This document shows positions 19,701 through 47,100 of a stretch of 64,000 nucleotides of DNA, piece by piece. The translations under genes and the position numbers were made by a program. The stretch is from Trogon surrucura. Its lineage: Eukaryota; Chordata; Aves; Trogoniformes; Trogonidae. Every line of letters starts with the position of its first letter. Position 1 is the first letter of the stretch. Below the pieces are notes generated by a model, which was not told the DNA's origin, searched no databases, and was given only the letters and a program-made list of their open reading frames with translations. The DNA lies in the NCBI GenBank assembly GCA_020746105.1, contig CM036618.1, positions 113,219,308 to 113,283,307 of the forward strand, given 5' to 3'.

Positions 19701-20143
19701 TGCGGGGAAATAGTCTGCTGAAGAACGCGAGTAACGCTGGGCAGCTTTGTTTTCTGTAAAGCAATTTTCAGGGGGAGGTCTGAGTTGCTGTTGAAAAGGT
19801 GAGCTCTCTTGTTGGGGTTTATTAAAGGAACCCAGTTCCTGGGAGTTTTTGTTTCAGCCTTAACTGGAGGTCTGTGTTTAGCTGGTGGCCCATATAACAA
19901 ATTGTCTTCTTCGAGTATCGTCTCTGGTGTTTGGGCACTGGTTTTGTAAGATATAACAGAGCAGACCAAGTTCTTGTATTTTTCTTGGTCAACTTGTTCA
20001 TAAGTATTTTCCTTTTTCTTCTTACCACAAAGACGCGCAGAGGTAGCCAGACACGTATGTGGGAATTGCTTTTGGCAAAAAGGTATCTGAAAAAGCATTT
20101 CCAGTTTCCCTGGATTCCTGGACAGTAGCTGCAGGAACTTCAT
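16602..20143 (-). CDS. MGME1: MGME1, mitochondrial genome maintenance exonuclease 1 (4 coding exons)
   Basis: Mitochondrial single-strand DNA exonuclease of the PD-(D/E)XK superfamily that trims flaps and linear ends during mtDNA replication (known for the family). Coding exons on the minus strand: 20143-19621, 18785-18563, 18127-17995, 16736-16602, all GT/AG, joining in frame into 337 residues (human 344). The N-terminus is basic and hydrophobic with no acidic residue for about 14 positions, as for a mitochondrial presequence. Conserved blocks are [67 protein letters not shown] and the catalytic [14 protein letters not shown], where Asp256 and Lys258 correspond to the human D251/K253 pair. 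The C-terminus ends EEYMDRN, 12 residues shorter than human. No frame damage. It diverges from SNX5 and converges on OVOL2. Confidence 0.96.
16737..17994 (-). other. MGME1 last intron
   Basis: 1.26 kb between the coding exons at 17995-18127 and 16602-16736. No repeat, RNA or other gene recognised. Confidence 0.7.
17995..18127 (-). CDS. MGME1: MGME1 coding exon 3 (nuclease core)
   Basis: Minus-strand acceptor TTATGCAG|AGGCCG and donor TTCCAG|GTCAGT. It carries the catalytic IDWKTSEK motif and [20 protein letters not shown], which match MGME1 orthologues closely. Confidence 0.96.
18563..18785 (-). CDS. MGME1: MGME1 coding exon 2
   Basis: Minus-strand acceptor TTTTCCTTAG|ATCTTT and donor TATCG|GTGAGG. 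It encodes [14 protein letters not shown], then the conserved [20 protein letters not shown] and [16 protein letters not shown]. Phases at both ends join neighbouring exons without a stop. Confidence 0.96.
19621..20143 (-). CDS. MGME1: MGME1 first coding exon
   Basis: The start ATG (20143-20141) lies one base after a minus-strand acceptor TGTTTCTTGTCAG; the donor is ACTAAAA|GTAAGT. The frame is open five codons upstream (Met at 20158), but that would place the start inside the pyrimidine tract of the preferred acceptor. A weaker acceptor at 20186-20188 would allow the longer form. It encodes the presequence and the [10 protein letters not shown] and [20 protein letters not shown] blocks. Confidence 0.92.
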
Positions 20144-22970
20144 TCTGACAAGAAACATTTGTGAGTAGTTAAGGTTTTCCTTCTTCTGTTAGAATCAGTC
20201 TGTAGGCCACCATATTTCTCCTCTGTGGAAAGAGAAATTTGTGATTTTTAGAGTCACAAAATTCTACCACCAACCTGTTTTTGTCCTTCGCCAAACAAAG
20301 AACTGCTAAGGTCATAAAGTGCCTTCATAGAAGCTGTGCCACCAGAAATCCTTCAGATGAAGAATACTGTAAGAGAGAATCAATAAGCAATGAAAAGAGG
20401 AAATGATCTCGAAAAGAACGGGTGCTGGTCTGCAAAATCTGAAACAGGTAAAGGTGTTGCAAGTAGCAAAAGCTGCAGCAGATGATGCTCGGCAACAGTA
20501 GCAGAACTGTCATGAAGTAGACACAAAAACCTGATCTGCAACAAAGAATCCCCCAAAGGAGGAAGGGGGAAATAATTTTTTTTTAAAAAAAAAGGCTATG
20601 CAGAAGAGAATGAAGCAAATCCATTATGTCAGGTATTAAAAATATGTACATTTACAGAGTACACCCAACTGAAGGAGACTGCAGGGGCAAAGTACCTTTT
20701 GGAGAACAAAACCACATTTTTTCTTTTTTAGGAGAAAGCAGAGAGCAGCAGTACGTGCATTCTGAAATTGGAAGATCCAAGACTGGCAAAGCCAAAGAGA
20801 AATCAGATGCATCCCAAATACCTTCAGATTCAAATAAATCTGGCAAAGACCAGAGTAAAATATAGAAGTATTTTTCTAAACTGAGTTTCAAACACAGCTG
20901 TGTTCTAAGACACTTGGGAATTTTAAAAGTAAAACTAGTATACTAGAAATACTGTTTGCAACACAGCTTTCAAAACTGCATTTAAGTGTGGTGCTAAGTC
21001 CTAGGAAAGTTTACGCACATGGATAAAATGTAAACTCTTGAATAGCGGCATTTAAATCAACATTAAATACTTGCAGAATCAAGGCCTTATTCTCCTACAA
21101 GGTTATCTGCTTGTCATTGCAAAATTCCCTTCCATCCACTGCGAACAAAGAACACAGGCAACGCACGCTGCCAGCTAACATCAGCATTTCGTTCCTGACG
21201 ATACTTGAACGTGACCCTTTTCCTTTCCCCACGCTCCTTACACAGCACTTCACATGCTGCCCAGGCCGTAGGCTCCACAGAAAACAAAAAACAGAGCGGG
21301 AGGGGCTGTTCTGTACCGACAGATCCCGCGCTCAGGCAGAACCGCAGTGACACCAACGTGTGGGTGCAGGTATCTGTCACGCGGGACATTTTGCAAAAAC
21401 AGGGCGATATCGGCTGCAGCTGATTAGGTCAAGGCATCTTGTAAGAAGAGGCTGAGACCTTGGACTCAGGCTCTGTAAATATTGTTCCTCATCTGTGAAG
21501 GACAAAACCATCCAGCTGTAGAAGCGTAATCAGGAGCAGGCAGATCCGCTGCTTATTTTCTTCGTCAGCTTTTACATTTTGAAGCTGACTTTGTATGGTT
21601 TGGGCAAATAGTAACTGTTTTGTAACCTGACACAAAATTAACCAAACAAAAGCAAATCTGAACCAGGAAAACACTATTAGGTTGGATCAGAACTTGGCAG
21701 AGGAGTTTCTGACCCGGCACCAGGTGCCCTACAGCCAGATGTGCCGTACTGTTGTTAGATGGCCTCACTCAGCCTTGAGTTACGCTTTCCTACAACTGCA
21801 ATGCACATCAATCAAAATAGGTAATGATTTTAAAACCGCTTCATGCTCCATAAGAGAGTAATAGAGGAAAACAATGAAAGTACCAATTGATTATTTCTGC
21901 TACTGGCTTTTTACAGCTGATTAGCTATAAAGCAACTTTACAAGGGAAACCTTATTTAAGATACTTTGAAAGTGTCACTTCTTTTATCATTACATCATAC
22001 TTAATACAGCTTTTCTTATCCAGTAAAACTTGGCTAGGCAGAGTTGCACTCATTTTCTTATTTTCCAGTATTAAACTGCAGAATGGACACGACTCTCTGA
22101 GTGCCCTCTGACCTTCAGATCCTTGTCAAAACTACTCTCCTGCCTGCACATGAGAAAAGCACAGTCAGGTGCACTACAAAAGGACAAACCAGACAATTTC
22201 AACCATTTTATTGCCACAAAAGTATGCAAGTTTTGCCAAAATAACAGAAAAACCTGCTTTAGACAAGCAACTGGATTGGACTATCTATGTCCTGCAACTT
22301 AAGTTCTGCCCTGCTGAATTTCATGAAGGTGTAAGGCAGTTTTACAAATTTGGGTGAAACATAACCAAATTTTATGTCACCTCTCATTTATTACATGATG
22401 TCAAAAAGCTGTTTCTACAGCTTGCTAGAAATTCTAAAAAGTACTACTTCATTCCTTTACAAAAGTATATGTTTCAATTTTTCCCTTCTCCTTGAGTATT
22501 CAGTCAGTGAATCTAGTATATCTTCCCTACTACTATTATTTGTTCTAATGAATTTATTTTTAAGAAGCTCCCCATGTTTTGTCACTTGACTGTCGTAAAG
22601 CACCTCCCTTCTGCAAAGCTGCTATGCCAGGACTTCCAGCAACTCATTCTCTGAAGGCTACCACATTTTTTAAAACATTTTTCGGTGTTAGAGTGGGATA
22701 GGTTAGCTGACAGAATCTGCCCCTTGCTGAAAAAGGAGTAATGAGTGATGCTGGCACACTACGACAGGTGACAGTTTGCTGCAAGAGGTAACAAAAACCA
22801 GTAAAAGCAGCAAAGGGACACAAAAAGATCAGGCTTTAATACTATAAGCAATTTGATTCACTGTATTTTTTTCACTATAAAAAGCAGTGCAGAAAAATTC
22901 ATCACTCCTCTCTTGGGGTTTACCTCTAAATAGAGCTGCTGAAGCTGTGATTTAAAATAAAACGGGCAAA

Positions 22971-22986
22971 CCCCCCCCCCCCCCCC
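22971..22986. repeat. C16 homopolymer
   Basis: Sixteen consecutive C bases lie about 20 bases before a CR1 3' stub. Length is likely unreliable in assembly. Confidence 0.85.
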
Positions 22987-23007
22987 GCCACCTTATTCCA
23001 ATGTAAT

Positions 23008-23065
23008 AGAATCATAGAATCATAGAATGTTAGGGATTGGAAGGGACCTCCATCCAACGTTGTAG
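23008..23065 (-). mobile_element. CR1 LINE 3' stub, antisense
   Basis: Three AATCATAG-like units followed by 'ggattggaagggacctcc' are the reverse complement of a CR1 3' terminus. About 58 bases are recognisable. Confidence 0.8.
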
Positions 23066-24677
23066 TTCCTTGGGCTACTGTTTGATAACAATTAATATGT
23101 TTACCCGAGTGTATTAATCAGAACACAATAAATGCTGGGTCAGTGACTGTGGATTTGTTATATTAACCAGAGCACAGAAGAAAAGGTTTATTCTGGCTTT
23201 GCGTCAGCTGCAAGAAGCATGATACCCGGTTCAGCAGAAAGCTCATTTTTAGTAAGCTGCCCCCTCGATATTCTGTACAGAATAAATTTACACCACATCA
23301 GTATTTTGAATCATGGGGCTATTAAAATATGCAATATTACAAGTCCTAGAGCTAATTTACTGTAACACTGATGCGGTGTTTCAGCAACATCTAATATGAA
23401 TTTTAAATTAACAGCCTATATTGTTCTGGAATAGTATCTGTGGAAATGTTTGCCCATGCTATTAACGGAACCACCAGGAAAGGGAGAGTTTGTCACCTGC
23501 TGTGCTGTTCTATGAAAGGAAAGAGATTCTAAGATTGCTAAGAAATAAAGAATGCTTGTAGCTAGCTGAATAAAGAATCATGTGTTTTTCAATAAATCAC
23601 AGCGGCATTTCTGTGCAAACAACTTACAAGAAAGAAATGGAGCTGGAGTTGTCTGGATCTACTCTCATACACAAAGAAGAGAATTTAATTGATATTTCTC
23701 TCTGCGGAAGTGTCTCCCTTCTCTCTGAAATAGTTTGTGTTCGAAGACTGGCAGAATTGCTTCAAGTACTGCATGATGAGCCACACAGGAGAACTGAACA
23801 GAAATAACATAACCTGGAGGAAAAAATACAAAAAAGGAGGACTTAAGTTTCCCAAGCTAGTTGACTTTGCAGCTCCAATAACAACTGCACTAACACAACT
23901 GAGGAAGTTTTTTCAGGATAGGAATGAGTTGCCAAAGTGAGGGAAACAAAAAGGGTTACTCAAAATCTTCACATCCATAAAAACTTTCCTCCAGCTATGG
24001 TTTCAGGGAACAATCAGTAGACTTTCTTTTCTTCAGAGTCACCTATTGTGCAAACAAAAGCACTATTTTACTTAATATATATGAGAGAGAAATACCAGAC
24101 ATAGTTACAGATCTGTTGCCCTGTGTTCCGAGTTTGAAGACAGCAAATCCACTGATGAAGGTATAATTTTAAGTTAACACCACAGGCTCTTCTCTGAGAA
24201 GCAGTATTAAAATTTGATGTAGATAGGCAACAGTAATCTATCCTCTTGGTCAGAATGACCGCTTTCTCTTTTTCTGGTTACAGCTTAATAATGGAGGGAT
24301 TTGACAGCGATATCACTTTTACAACTTTGCATGCTTGCCCTTTCCCTGCCCACAACCTTCTCTTCCTTGTGGTTCGTAAGCTACTGAACGTACCCAGGTT
24401 AAAAACACACCACCTCCCTCTTTTGGTAAGTTAGAAGAATGAGGAGAAATTTAAATTTAGCAACCCAGTTTAAAGGACAAGCCTACAAAAGCACACTGGA
24501 CCAAGGGGACAATGAGCTTCAGCACTGGGAATTAGTGGGAAATAGGACTGTAAAACCAAGTCAGCGTTTTTGGCAAAGCCATCTGCGAAAGAGCTACTCG
24601 AATACTGGCGACCGGGGCTCTCTGCACAGGCGTCAGATGCCTGAAAACCCCAGATAGCACGGGACAGCCTACGCTTA

Positions 24678-25115
24678 GAATCATAGAACTGTTCTGGTTG
24701 AAAAAAAAGCCCTTTAAGATCATCCAGTCCAACCGCTGTCTAACTCTACCAGGCCCACTTCTAAACCACGTCCCTGATCACCATATCTAGACGGCTTTTA
24801 AACACATCCAAAGATGGCGATTCAACCACTTCTCTGGGCAGCTTATTCCAGTCTTTGATAACCCTTTCAGTATGGAAGTTTTTCCTAATGTCTAACCTAC
24901 ACGTCCCCTGGCATAACTTGGGACCATTTCCTCTTGAGAAGAGACTGACACATCTGCCTCGCTACAACCTCCTTTCAGGCAGTTGTAGAGAGCAAGGTCT
25001 CCCTCCCCTCAGCCTCCTTTTCTCCAGGCTGAACAACCCCAAGTCTCTCAGATGCTCCTGAGAAGACCTGTTCACCAGATCCTTCATCTGCATCGTTGCC
25101 CTCCTCAGGACCATC
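24678..25115 (-). mobile_element. CR1 LINE 3' fragment, antisense, next to the MGME1/SNX5 CpG island
   Basis: It begins AGAATCATAGAA and continues 'aagatcatccagtccaac', 'gcttattccagtctttgat' and 'tccaggctgaacaacccc', all reverse-complement landmarks of CR1 3' ends. It is 5'-truncated, inside MGME1 intron 1, and ends within about 100-150 bases of the CpG island. Confidence 0.92.
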
Positions 25116-25517
25116 ACCACCTTGTGCCGGGCTTCCCTCTCACTCCATCAGGGATGAGTCACTCGGGACAAGAAGCCAACCTGCCACATCGCTTCCGCGG
25201 CCATGCCCACCCAGCCCCGAGTAACCCGCTCAGTTACAGCCCCGGGGGCGAGCACGGCTTTTGCCAGGCCTGCGCTCGGGGCGCAGGGGCAGGCCGCGGG
25301 AGCCGCAGGCCCGGCAGCCAGGGCAGGCTGCGGCTCTCCCTCCCGGGCCTGGCACAGAGAGACCGACAGGAAGACAGAGCCCTTTTCCCCTCGCCATCAC
25401 AGCCACCGGCAGCCGGACAGCCCCAGCCCACCTTCCCCTCCCCACAGGCTCCGCCAGCCCGGCCCGGGCCCCCTCACCGACCGCAGCCCCGGAGGGAGAG
25501 GCCAGTGCGGCCGTTAC

Positions 25518-25600
25518 CTAAGCGCCGCGCTTCCCGCCAGAGCCGACGACACAGGTGCGCATGCGCGCTGCCTCCGCCGCCGAAGCGCTCACTGCGCGGG
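25518..25600 (-). other. MGME1: Predicted non-coding first exon of MGME1
   Basis: On the minus strand a donor CGCTTAG|GTAACG ends at 25518 in the right place for a leader exon. Its 5' edge, about 25600, is estimated from the usual spacing below the ACTACAA element. It would hold a 14-codon upstream ORF (start 25562, stop TAG at the exon end) whose ATG lies inside the NRF1 palindrome. Confidence 0.45.
25556..25567. promoter_or_regulatory. NRF1 binding-site palindrome
   Basis: TGCGCATGCGCG fits YGCGCAYGCGCR exactly. NRF1 activates many nuclear genes for mitochondrial proteins, which suits MGME1. The site would sit at or just downstream of the MGME1 start site. Confidence 0.75.
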
Positions 25601-25617
25601 CTCGCCCCGCGGCCTCT

Positions 25618-25630
25618 TGGGATTTGTAGT
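25618..25630 (-). promoter_or_regulatory. ACTACAA-type promoter element (ZNF143/THAP11 class)
   Basis: The minus strand reads ACTACAAATCCCA, fitting ACTAYRNNNCCCR, an element common in CpG-island and bidirectional promoters and usually just upstream of the start site. Confidence 0.65.
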
Positions 25631-25836
25631 TCTCAGCCGCCCCGCCATGAGGGTGGCGGGCTCGGCGCTGGACCCTCCGAGAGCGGTGGTGAGGCGGGGG
25701 CGTGCCTTCTCTCTTTCTCTTTTTTTTTCTGAAAACCTCTAAAAGAGAATAAGCTAAATCTGTAAAAACAAAGGTTAACAAAAGAAAGGTTATGCCGTCA
25801 TCTTGAATGAAGGCAAGCAGCGCCCTTGCCCTCAAC

Positions 25837-25849
25837 CAAGATGGCCGCC
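25837..25849 (+). promoter_or_regulatory. YY1-type motif
   Basis: CAAGATGGCCGCC matches the YY1 core AANATGGC with its GC-rich flank. It lies about 160 bases upstream of the inferred SNX5 start site. Confidence 0.6.
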
Positions 25850-25967
25850 GCTCTGAGTGGGGGCGGTCGCCGCGGCCGCCGTCAGGAGTCGGTCCCGCGC
25901 AGGGGCCGCCGGGACGGTGGGGGTGTGTCGACGCCGGCGTGGGGCGGTCGCGGCTCCGCCCCGGCCT

Positions 25968-25974
25968 TATATAA
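25968..25974 (+). promoter_or_regulatory. SNX5: TATA box of SNX5
   Basis: TATATAA inside GC-rich sequence lies 56 bases before the ATG at 26030. A start site 25-32 bases downstream (about 25995-26003) would give a leader of about 30 bases. This rules out using the in-frame ATG at 25826. Confidence 0.65.
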
Positions 25975-26029
25975 GGCGGCGGCGGCGGAGAGGAGGAGGG
26001 TAGTGAGCGGCTGCGGGTGCCTGGGAGGG

Positions 26030-42473
<16,444 letters not shown>

Positions 42474-43005
42474 GGCGCCTTATTCTGAAAATGTGAAAAA
42501 AGCATCAATTGCACTCACTGGCCAGGGGAAACTTATTGGCTTGACTTCATTAGCTTAAAATAAATATTTTCACTGAGATTCTATTTGACTAGTACTTAAA
42601 TATGTTGATAGTGATACATTGACTTGGTCAAATGAGGGCCAAATTGTATATGAACTGTCTGGTTTGAGCTAACATCCTGTTGGCTGATAACTCAAAATGG
42701 GTCAAATATAAGAAACCAATTTGCTGTTGACTGACTTCATCTACCAGAAAATGTTTTCTGAGGAGAACTCCTTTTTTTTTTGTGGTATCATAATCTGTCT
42801 CTTCTGTCTCTTCGTAGCCCTGATATACTTAAAACTTGCAAGTGGGAGTGACTTATAAAAATGTAGTAATTTTATAAAGTGAGTATCTTAACATTCCACT
42901 TCCCAGACAGATTTATACTACAATATATTTTGGATTTATATAACTACATTCAGTATTTGTACACTTGGGCAATACAGCAAATAAAAATGTCTGATACAAC
43001 AAGCT
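42474..43005 (+). other. SNX5: SNX5 3' UTR with two poly(A) signals
   Basis: AATAAA at 42559-42564 would give a very short UTR of about 100 bases; AATAAA at 42980-42985 is followed by TGT-rich sequence and would give about 530 bases. The region is AT-rich and non-coding. Confidence 0.65.
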
Positions 43006-43785
43006 GTTGTATGGCAAGATTTTGTGTGGATGGGAAATGACAAACTGAAGCTTTTGGGCATAGAACTGTCACAAATTACTCATCACCTGAAGCTTTTCAT
43101 TCAGAGCACTTGAGATGAATATTTGACTCAATAAGATTGTTGACATGAAATGTGGAGACTTCAGGTCATGTTGCTGTTTGAGTAACTCACTTCTGATACG
43201 CTGCATGCGAAGGAAACCAAGTTTTTCAAAAGCATTGGTATGTGTAGATGGCTTGGACTCCTTCAGATTACTTTACAGTGCTTCATATTTTGTCAGTCTT
43301 TGCTTCCCGCTAGCAACAAGGGGCTGTTTAAAACTTTGTGGCTTCTGGAAACACAACTCTAGCCAGTCTTCGGTAAGATAAACCTCTTCAATCTCTGTGA
43401 CCAGCTTGGCACATGCTACCATAGCAGAAGCAACTCAGCCTGTAAACCCCACAGTTGCTTTTCTCCGGGTCTGATGTCACTTGATGTGTGGCTATAGGTC
43501 AGTGGGCCATACCCTTTTAAAGGCAGCTTTCTGAGCAAGGTATCTCAGCCTTGCTTAATTTCTTGTGACTCAGCTTCTCACCATGCTCAAAGTAGGCTGT
43601 GTGGCTGTGCTCTGGGCAGACTACCTGAAGCAGTTTCAACCAGAGAAGCTCTGAGAACAGGCAGCTCAGTGGCAGTATCTAAGGATTGTTCAATACTTCT
43701 CAGTGACCTATTGCTCTTTTCACTCCCTGTGAAAACTGAGCAGCTCTTATCGGCCAGACTATCCTGCAGCTGTCTAGCTGAAAAA
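43006..43785. other. Intergenic, nothing recognised
   Basis: Sequence between the SNX5 poly(A) site and the first downstream CR1. Short open frames only. Confidence 0.6.
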
Positions 43786-44190
43786 TAAAATCATAGAATG
43801 ATTTGGGATGGAAGGGACCTCAAAGATCATTTAGTTCCAACCCCCCTGCCATGGCAGAGACATCTCCCACTAGACCAGGTTGCTCAGTGCTCCATCCAGC
43901 CTGGCCTTGAGCACTTCCAGGGATGGAGCATCCACGCTCTCCCTGGGCAACCTGTTCCAGTGTCTCACCACCCTAAGGGTAAAAGACTTCTTCCTTATAT
44001 CCAGTCTAAACCTACGCTCTTCCAGCTTCCACCCATTACCCCTCATCCTATCCCCACAGGCCCTTGTAAGCAGTCCGTCCCCAGCCTTCTTGTAGCCCCT
44101 TCAGGCACCGGAAGGCTGCTGTGAGGTCTCCCTGGAGCCTTCTCTGTTCCAGGCTGAACAAGCCTAACTCTCTCAGCCTGTCGGAAAACT
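43786..44190 (-). mobile_element. CR1 LINE 3' fragment, antisense
   Basis: Begins AAATCATAGAATGATTTGGG and runs through 'ggaagggacctcaaagatca', 'ccatccagcctggccttgag', 'cctgttccagtgtctcacca' and 'caggctgaacaagcc', the reverse complement of a CR1 3' end. About 400 bases with well preserved landmarks. Confidence 0.95.
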
Positions 44191-47100
44191 ATATGAATCC
44201 CATCTCCTTTTACCTTTGTTTGACAGGAAGAATGTCAACCTGTGGTTGATGTAAGGTTTCTGGAGTTTGTTTCCAGATAACTTGGTTCCAGCAGCAGCCA
44301 CTCAAGTATATTGCTTGTGGATGTGTCACCCCTATATGGAAGAGAGCTGGTAGGCAGCACCCCTGTCACCTGTGACAGATGCTATATAAACTCCTAGCTG
44401 CTCCTCCTGGCACAACCAGATGTCCCAAGTGGAACAATTCATGCCGAGTCTGAAGAAGTTGGGCTCTGACTATATTTATCCCAAACTACTTCAGTTCAAA
44501 GGCCTTTCTTATTTTTCTCAGAGAAAGACTACAGCCAGTATTGACTTGACACTTTATGTCCTTACTCCAGAAGCAGTGTAGACTTTTGCAAGCTTCGTGC
44601 GCTGCCTGGGAGTTGTGTTTGAAGCTGAGACACCCATTTATTTTTTTTTCCTGATATAATTTCAGAGCTTTTTCATTATGTGTTTGCTGTTGTGTAGTTT
44701 GTACCATACATCCTTGATGTATCTTGACTTGGATTAAAGTATTAATCTGATATGTATGTATGTAAATGACTGAGTGGGTGTAATTATGGCTTTATACTGA
44801 TGTTATAGTTAGTTAATTTACAAAAACTGCAAGAAATAGTAGCTGTAAAGCAGTCTCTGCCAATGAGACTGTTGGTCTGAAGGAAGCTGTTTTGTGTCAG
44901 CTATGCCAGTAGAGTGCATTGCAGTCAGCTTCAATGTCTAAAACATGTTGACTTGGAAAATACTAGTCACAGCACAGATCACATTCCTGGAGGCCAGTGG
45001 GTGGCAGGCTTGGGACAGCTGCTTGTAACTAATTGTGCAACGTTTACCCTCAGAGTAAATTGCAATGAAATACTGGAAAGGCTGCTGTGTACCGCAGTTC
45101 CTTACCAGTTTGCTGGGCATATGTTGACATACAGGAGAAATTAGCTGCATATGTGGGCAGTCTGTTCATAAGGAAGGACAGAAATATTTTTTTAATGTAG
45201 TATGACTGGACCTGACTTTCCTTGTAGCAGGGCCTTGAATAAAGCCTTAGCAGAATGAAGATCAACACAGGCAAGTCAGTGTAATAAGGCAGGGTGTCAC
45301 CAGTATGAAAATAAGTTTTTAGAAATACTGCTAAGACTTGATTTAAAAGGCTGGGGGTGGGGGGATGAGAACAGAGTTTTTTGGATATCCTAGAGAAAGA
45401 TTGACTCTAGTGTACATTTCCTGATCACATTTGGAAAGCAGTTTACCTTTACGAGCTTGTTGCTGTGGTTTATGGGTCATTAATTGGCTTTCAAGAAAAG
45501 GCACAAGTCTCATCACTGTGATGATAACTGATGTAAAGAGCCAGACACCACAGATGTCAGTTCTTCTCTCCCCCTTTGAATGATGTCGCGGGGGGAAAAC
45601 TAATGTTTGGTCAAGTTTACAAAGGTTTGTTGGGCATCCAGCCCTAGTGGTATTAATGAAGGCAGATACTACTGCTATGTGGAGGTAAGCATGAATCTGG
45701 CCTGCAGCACAAGTGCTTCTGTGCAATCCCTTCCAGCCATGTTCCCTCCAAGCATTCAAGTAACAGGTCTTTTTTAATCCAGTTTGCCTTGCCTGAAGTG
45801 GGCTAGGGGTTCTCTCAGTAGCAGCTCAGCAGGTATAAATCTCCTGGAGCTTGGAGTCAAGAGCATATTCTCTTAATGCTGCTGGTAGAAGAGGTGCTTG
45901 TACCTTGGGCGCTGTGTTACAGCAGATAGCTTAGAGAAACTGCCCACCGAGGGAGAGTGTTCCTATTGGCCTGCAGGTGCTGGGCTGTGTAAGATGTATA
46001 GGATACAGTGCTCCCTTCTCCACATGGTAAGTTTGGAGCCTAGCTTTCTTTTTTTTTTTTTTTTCTGTCTTGGGGAGGAGCAGATGGTTTTTTTGTCCTC
46101 CCACCAGAAGCATGAATCATGAATCCAGCTGTGTGCTCAGCATTGAAGAGTAAGGAGGCGATGTGTGTGTGTGGTCAGCGGTAGCATGTCTGCTTACAGA
46201 GAAGCAGTGATGAATGTTGGCATGGTGCAGGCGAGGTGGGCTAGAACCAAATTCTTGGGTGCTGCAGGCGTCTGGATGGCTGCCTCCAGTGGAGCACAGC
46301 TAACAGTTCAAGTTGGTGCATGGTGGTGGATCTGGATCACTGCAAACCCAGGAGAGACTAGCAGCAGGACAGCTGCAGTCATGGTATTGGTGCTTGCAGC
46401 AGGTCAGGTTTACAATGAGAACATCTTTGGGGTGGGTGAAACAGGTGGCAGTTGTACTTAGGGAGTTGGCAGTAACTGAATGCTGGTAAAACTGCAGAAG
46501 GAACCAATGTGGTTCCATAAGAGAGGCTCATAGATGTGTCCTGGTGCACAAGATTGTGGTTCCAGGTGGTGAATTAAAATGGGGTTTTGTAGACATAGAA
46601 AGGGAATGAGTAATGATCGAATGTACTTCATGAAAGAGATGTTTTGCCCTGGTTTTTGCAAGTACTTGTGATTCTGGGAAGGCATATCACTGATGCTGAA
46701 ACTGGTAACCAAGGAAAGAATTGTTCCTGTGGCTTTGGGACACGGAAGGAGCTGTAAGCAAGTTGTTGCTGGGCCTGTGTTTCCTATAGTGGTTCTGCAG
46801 CTGTGCCTGGCTTTATAAGGCTGAGGAACTGCTGGTCTGACTGGGGACAGAAATTCAGCTGCAGTCTGACTTATCTTGGGATGATTACTGATGTTTTAAT
46901 TAGAGAGTCATCATGACTAGCTGTGGCTTGTTGGTGGTTTTTTTAACATGCCCCAAATTTATTCAGCTAGTCTCCGTTCCATCCTGTTCCTTCTTGACTG
47001 CAGTCTCTGTAGGGGAGCTCTGATATGAGGCCCTGACCTCTAACAGTTTTGTAGCCTTGTGCTATGCTTCTGATAGGAGCAAATGTGAATTTCTCAAAAC

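Larger units (their letters stand above)
20145..25517 (-). other. MGME1: MGME1 first intron
   Basis: About 5.4 kb between the non-coding first exon (donor GTAAC complementary to 25513-25517) and the coding exon acceptor. It contains CR1 fragments at 23008-23065 and 24678-25115 and a C16 tract at 22971-22986. No other gene recognised. Confidence 0.65.

Noticed and set aside
25052..25742. 226- and 179-codon plus-strand frames near the MGME1/SNX5 promoter
   Set aside because: They begin in or near a CR1 fragment and cross the CpG island; composition is that of GC-rich noise and the strand is antisense to the MGME1 leader.
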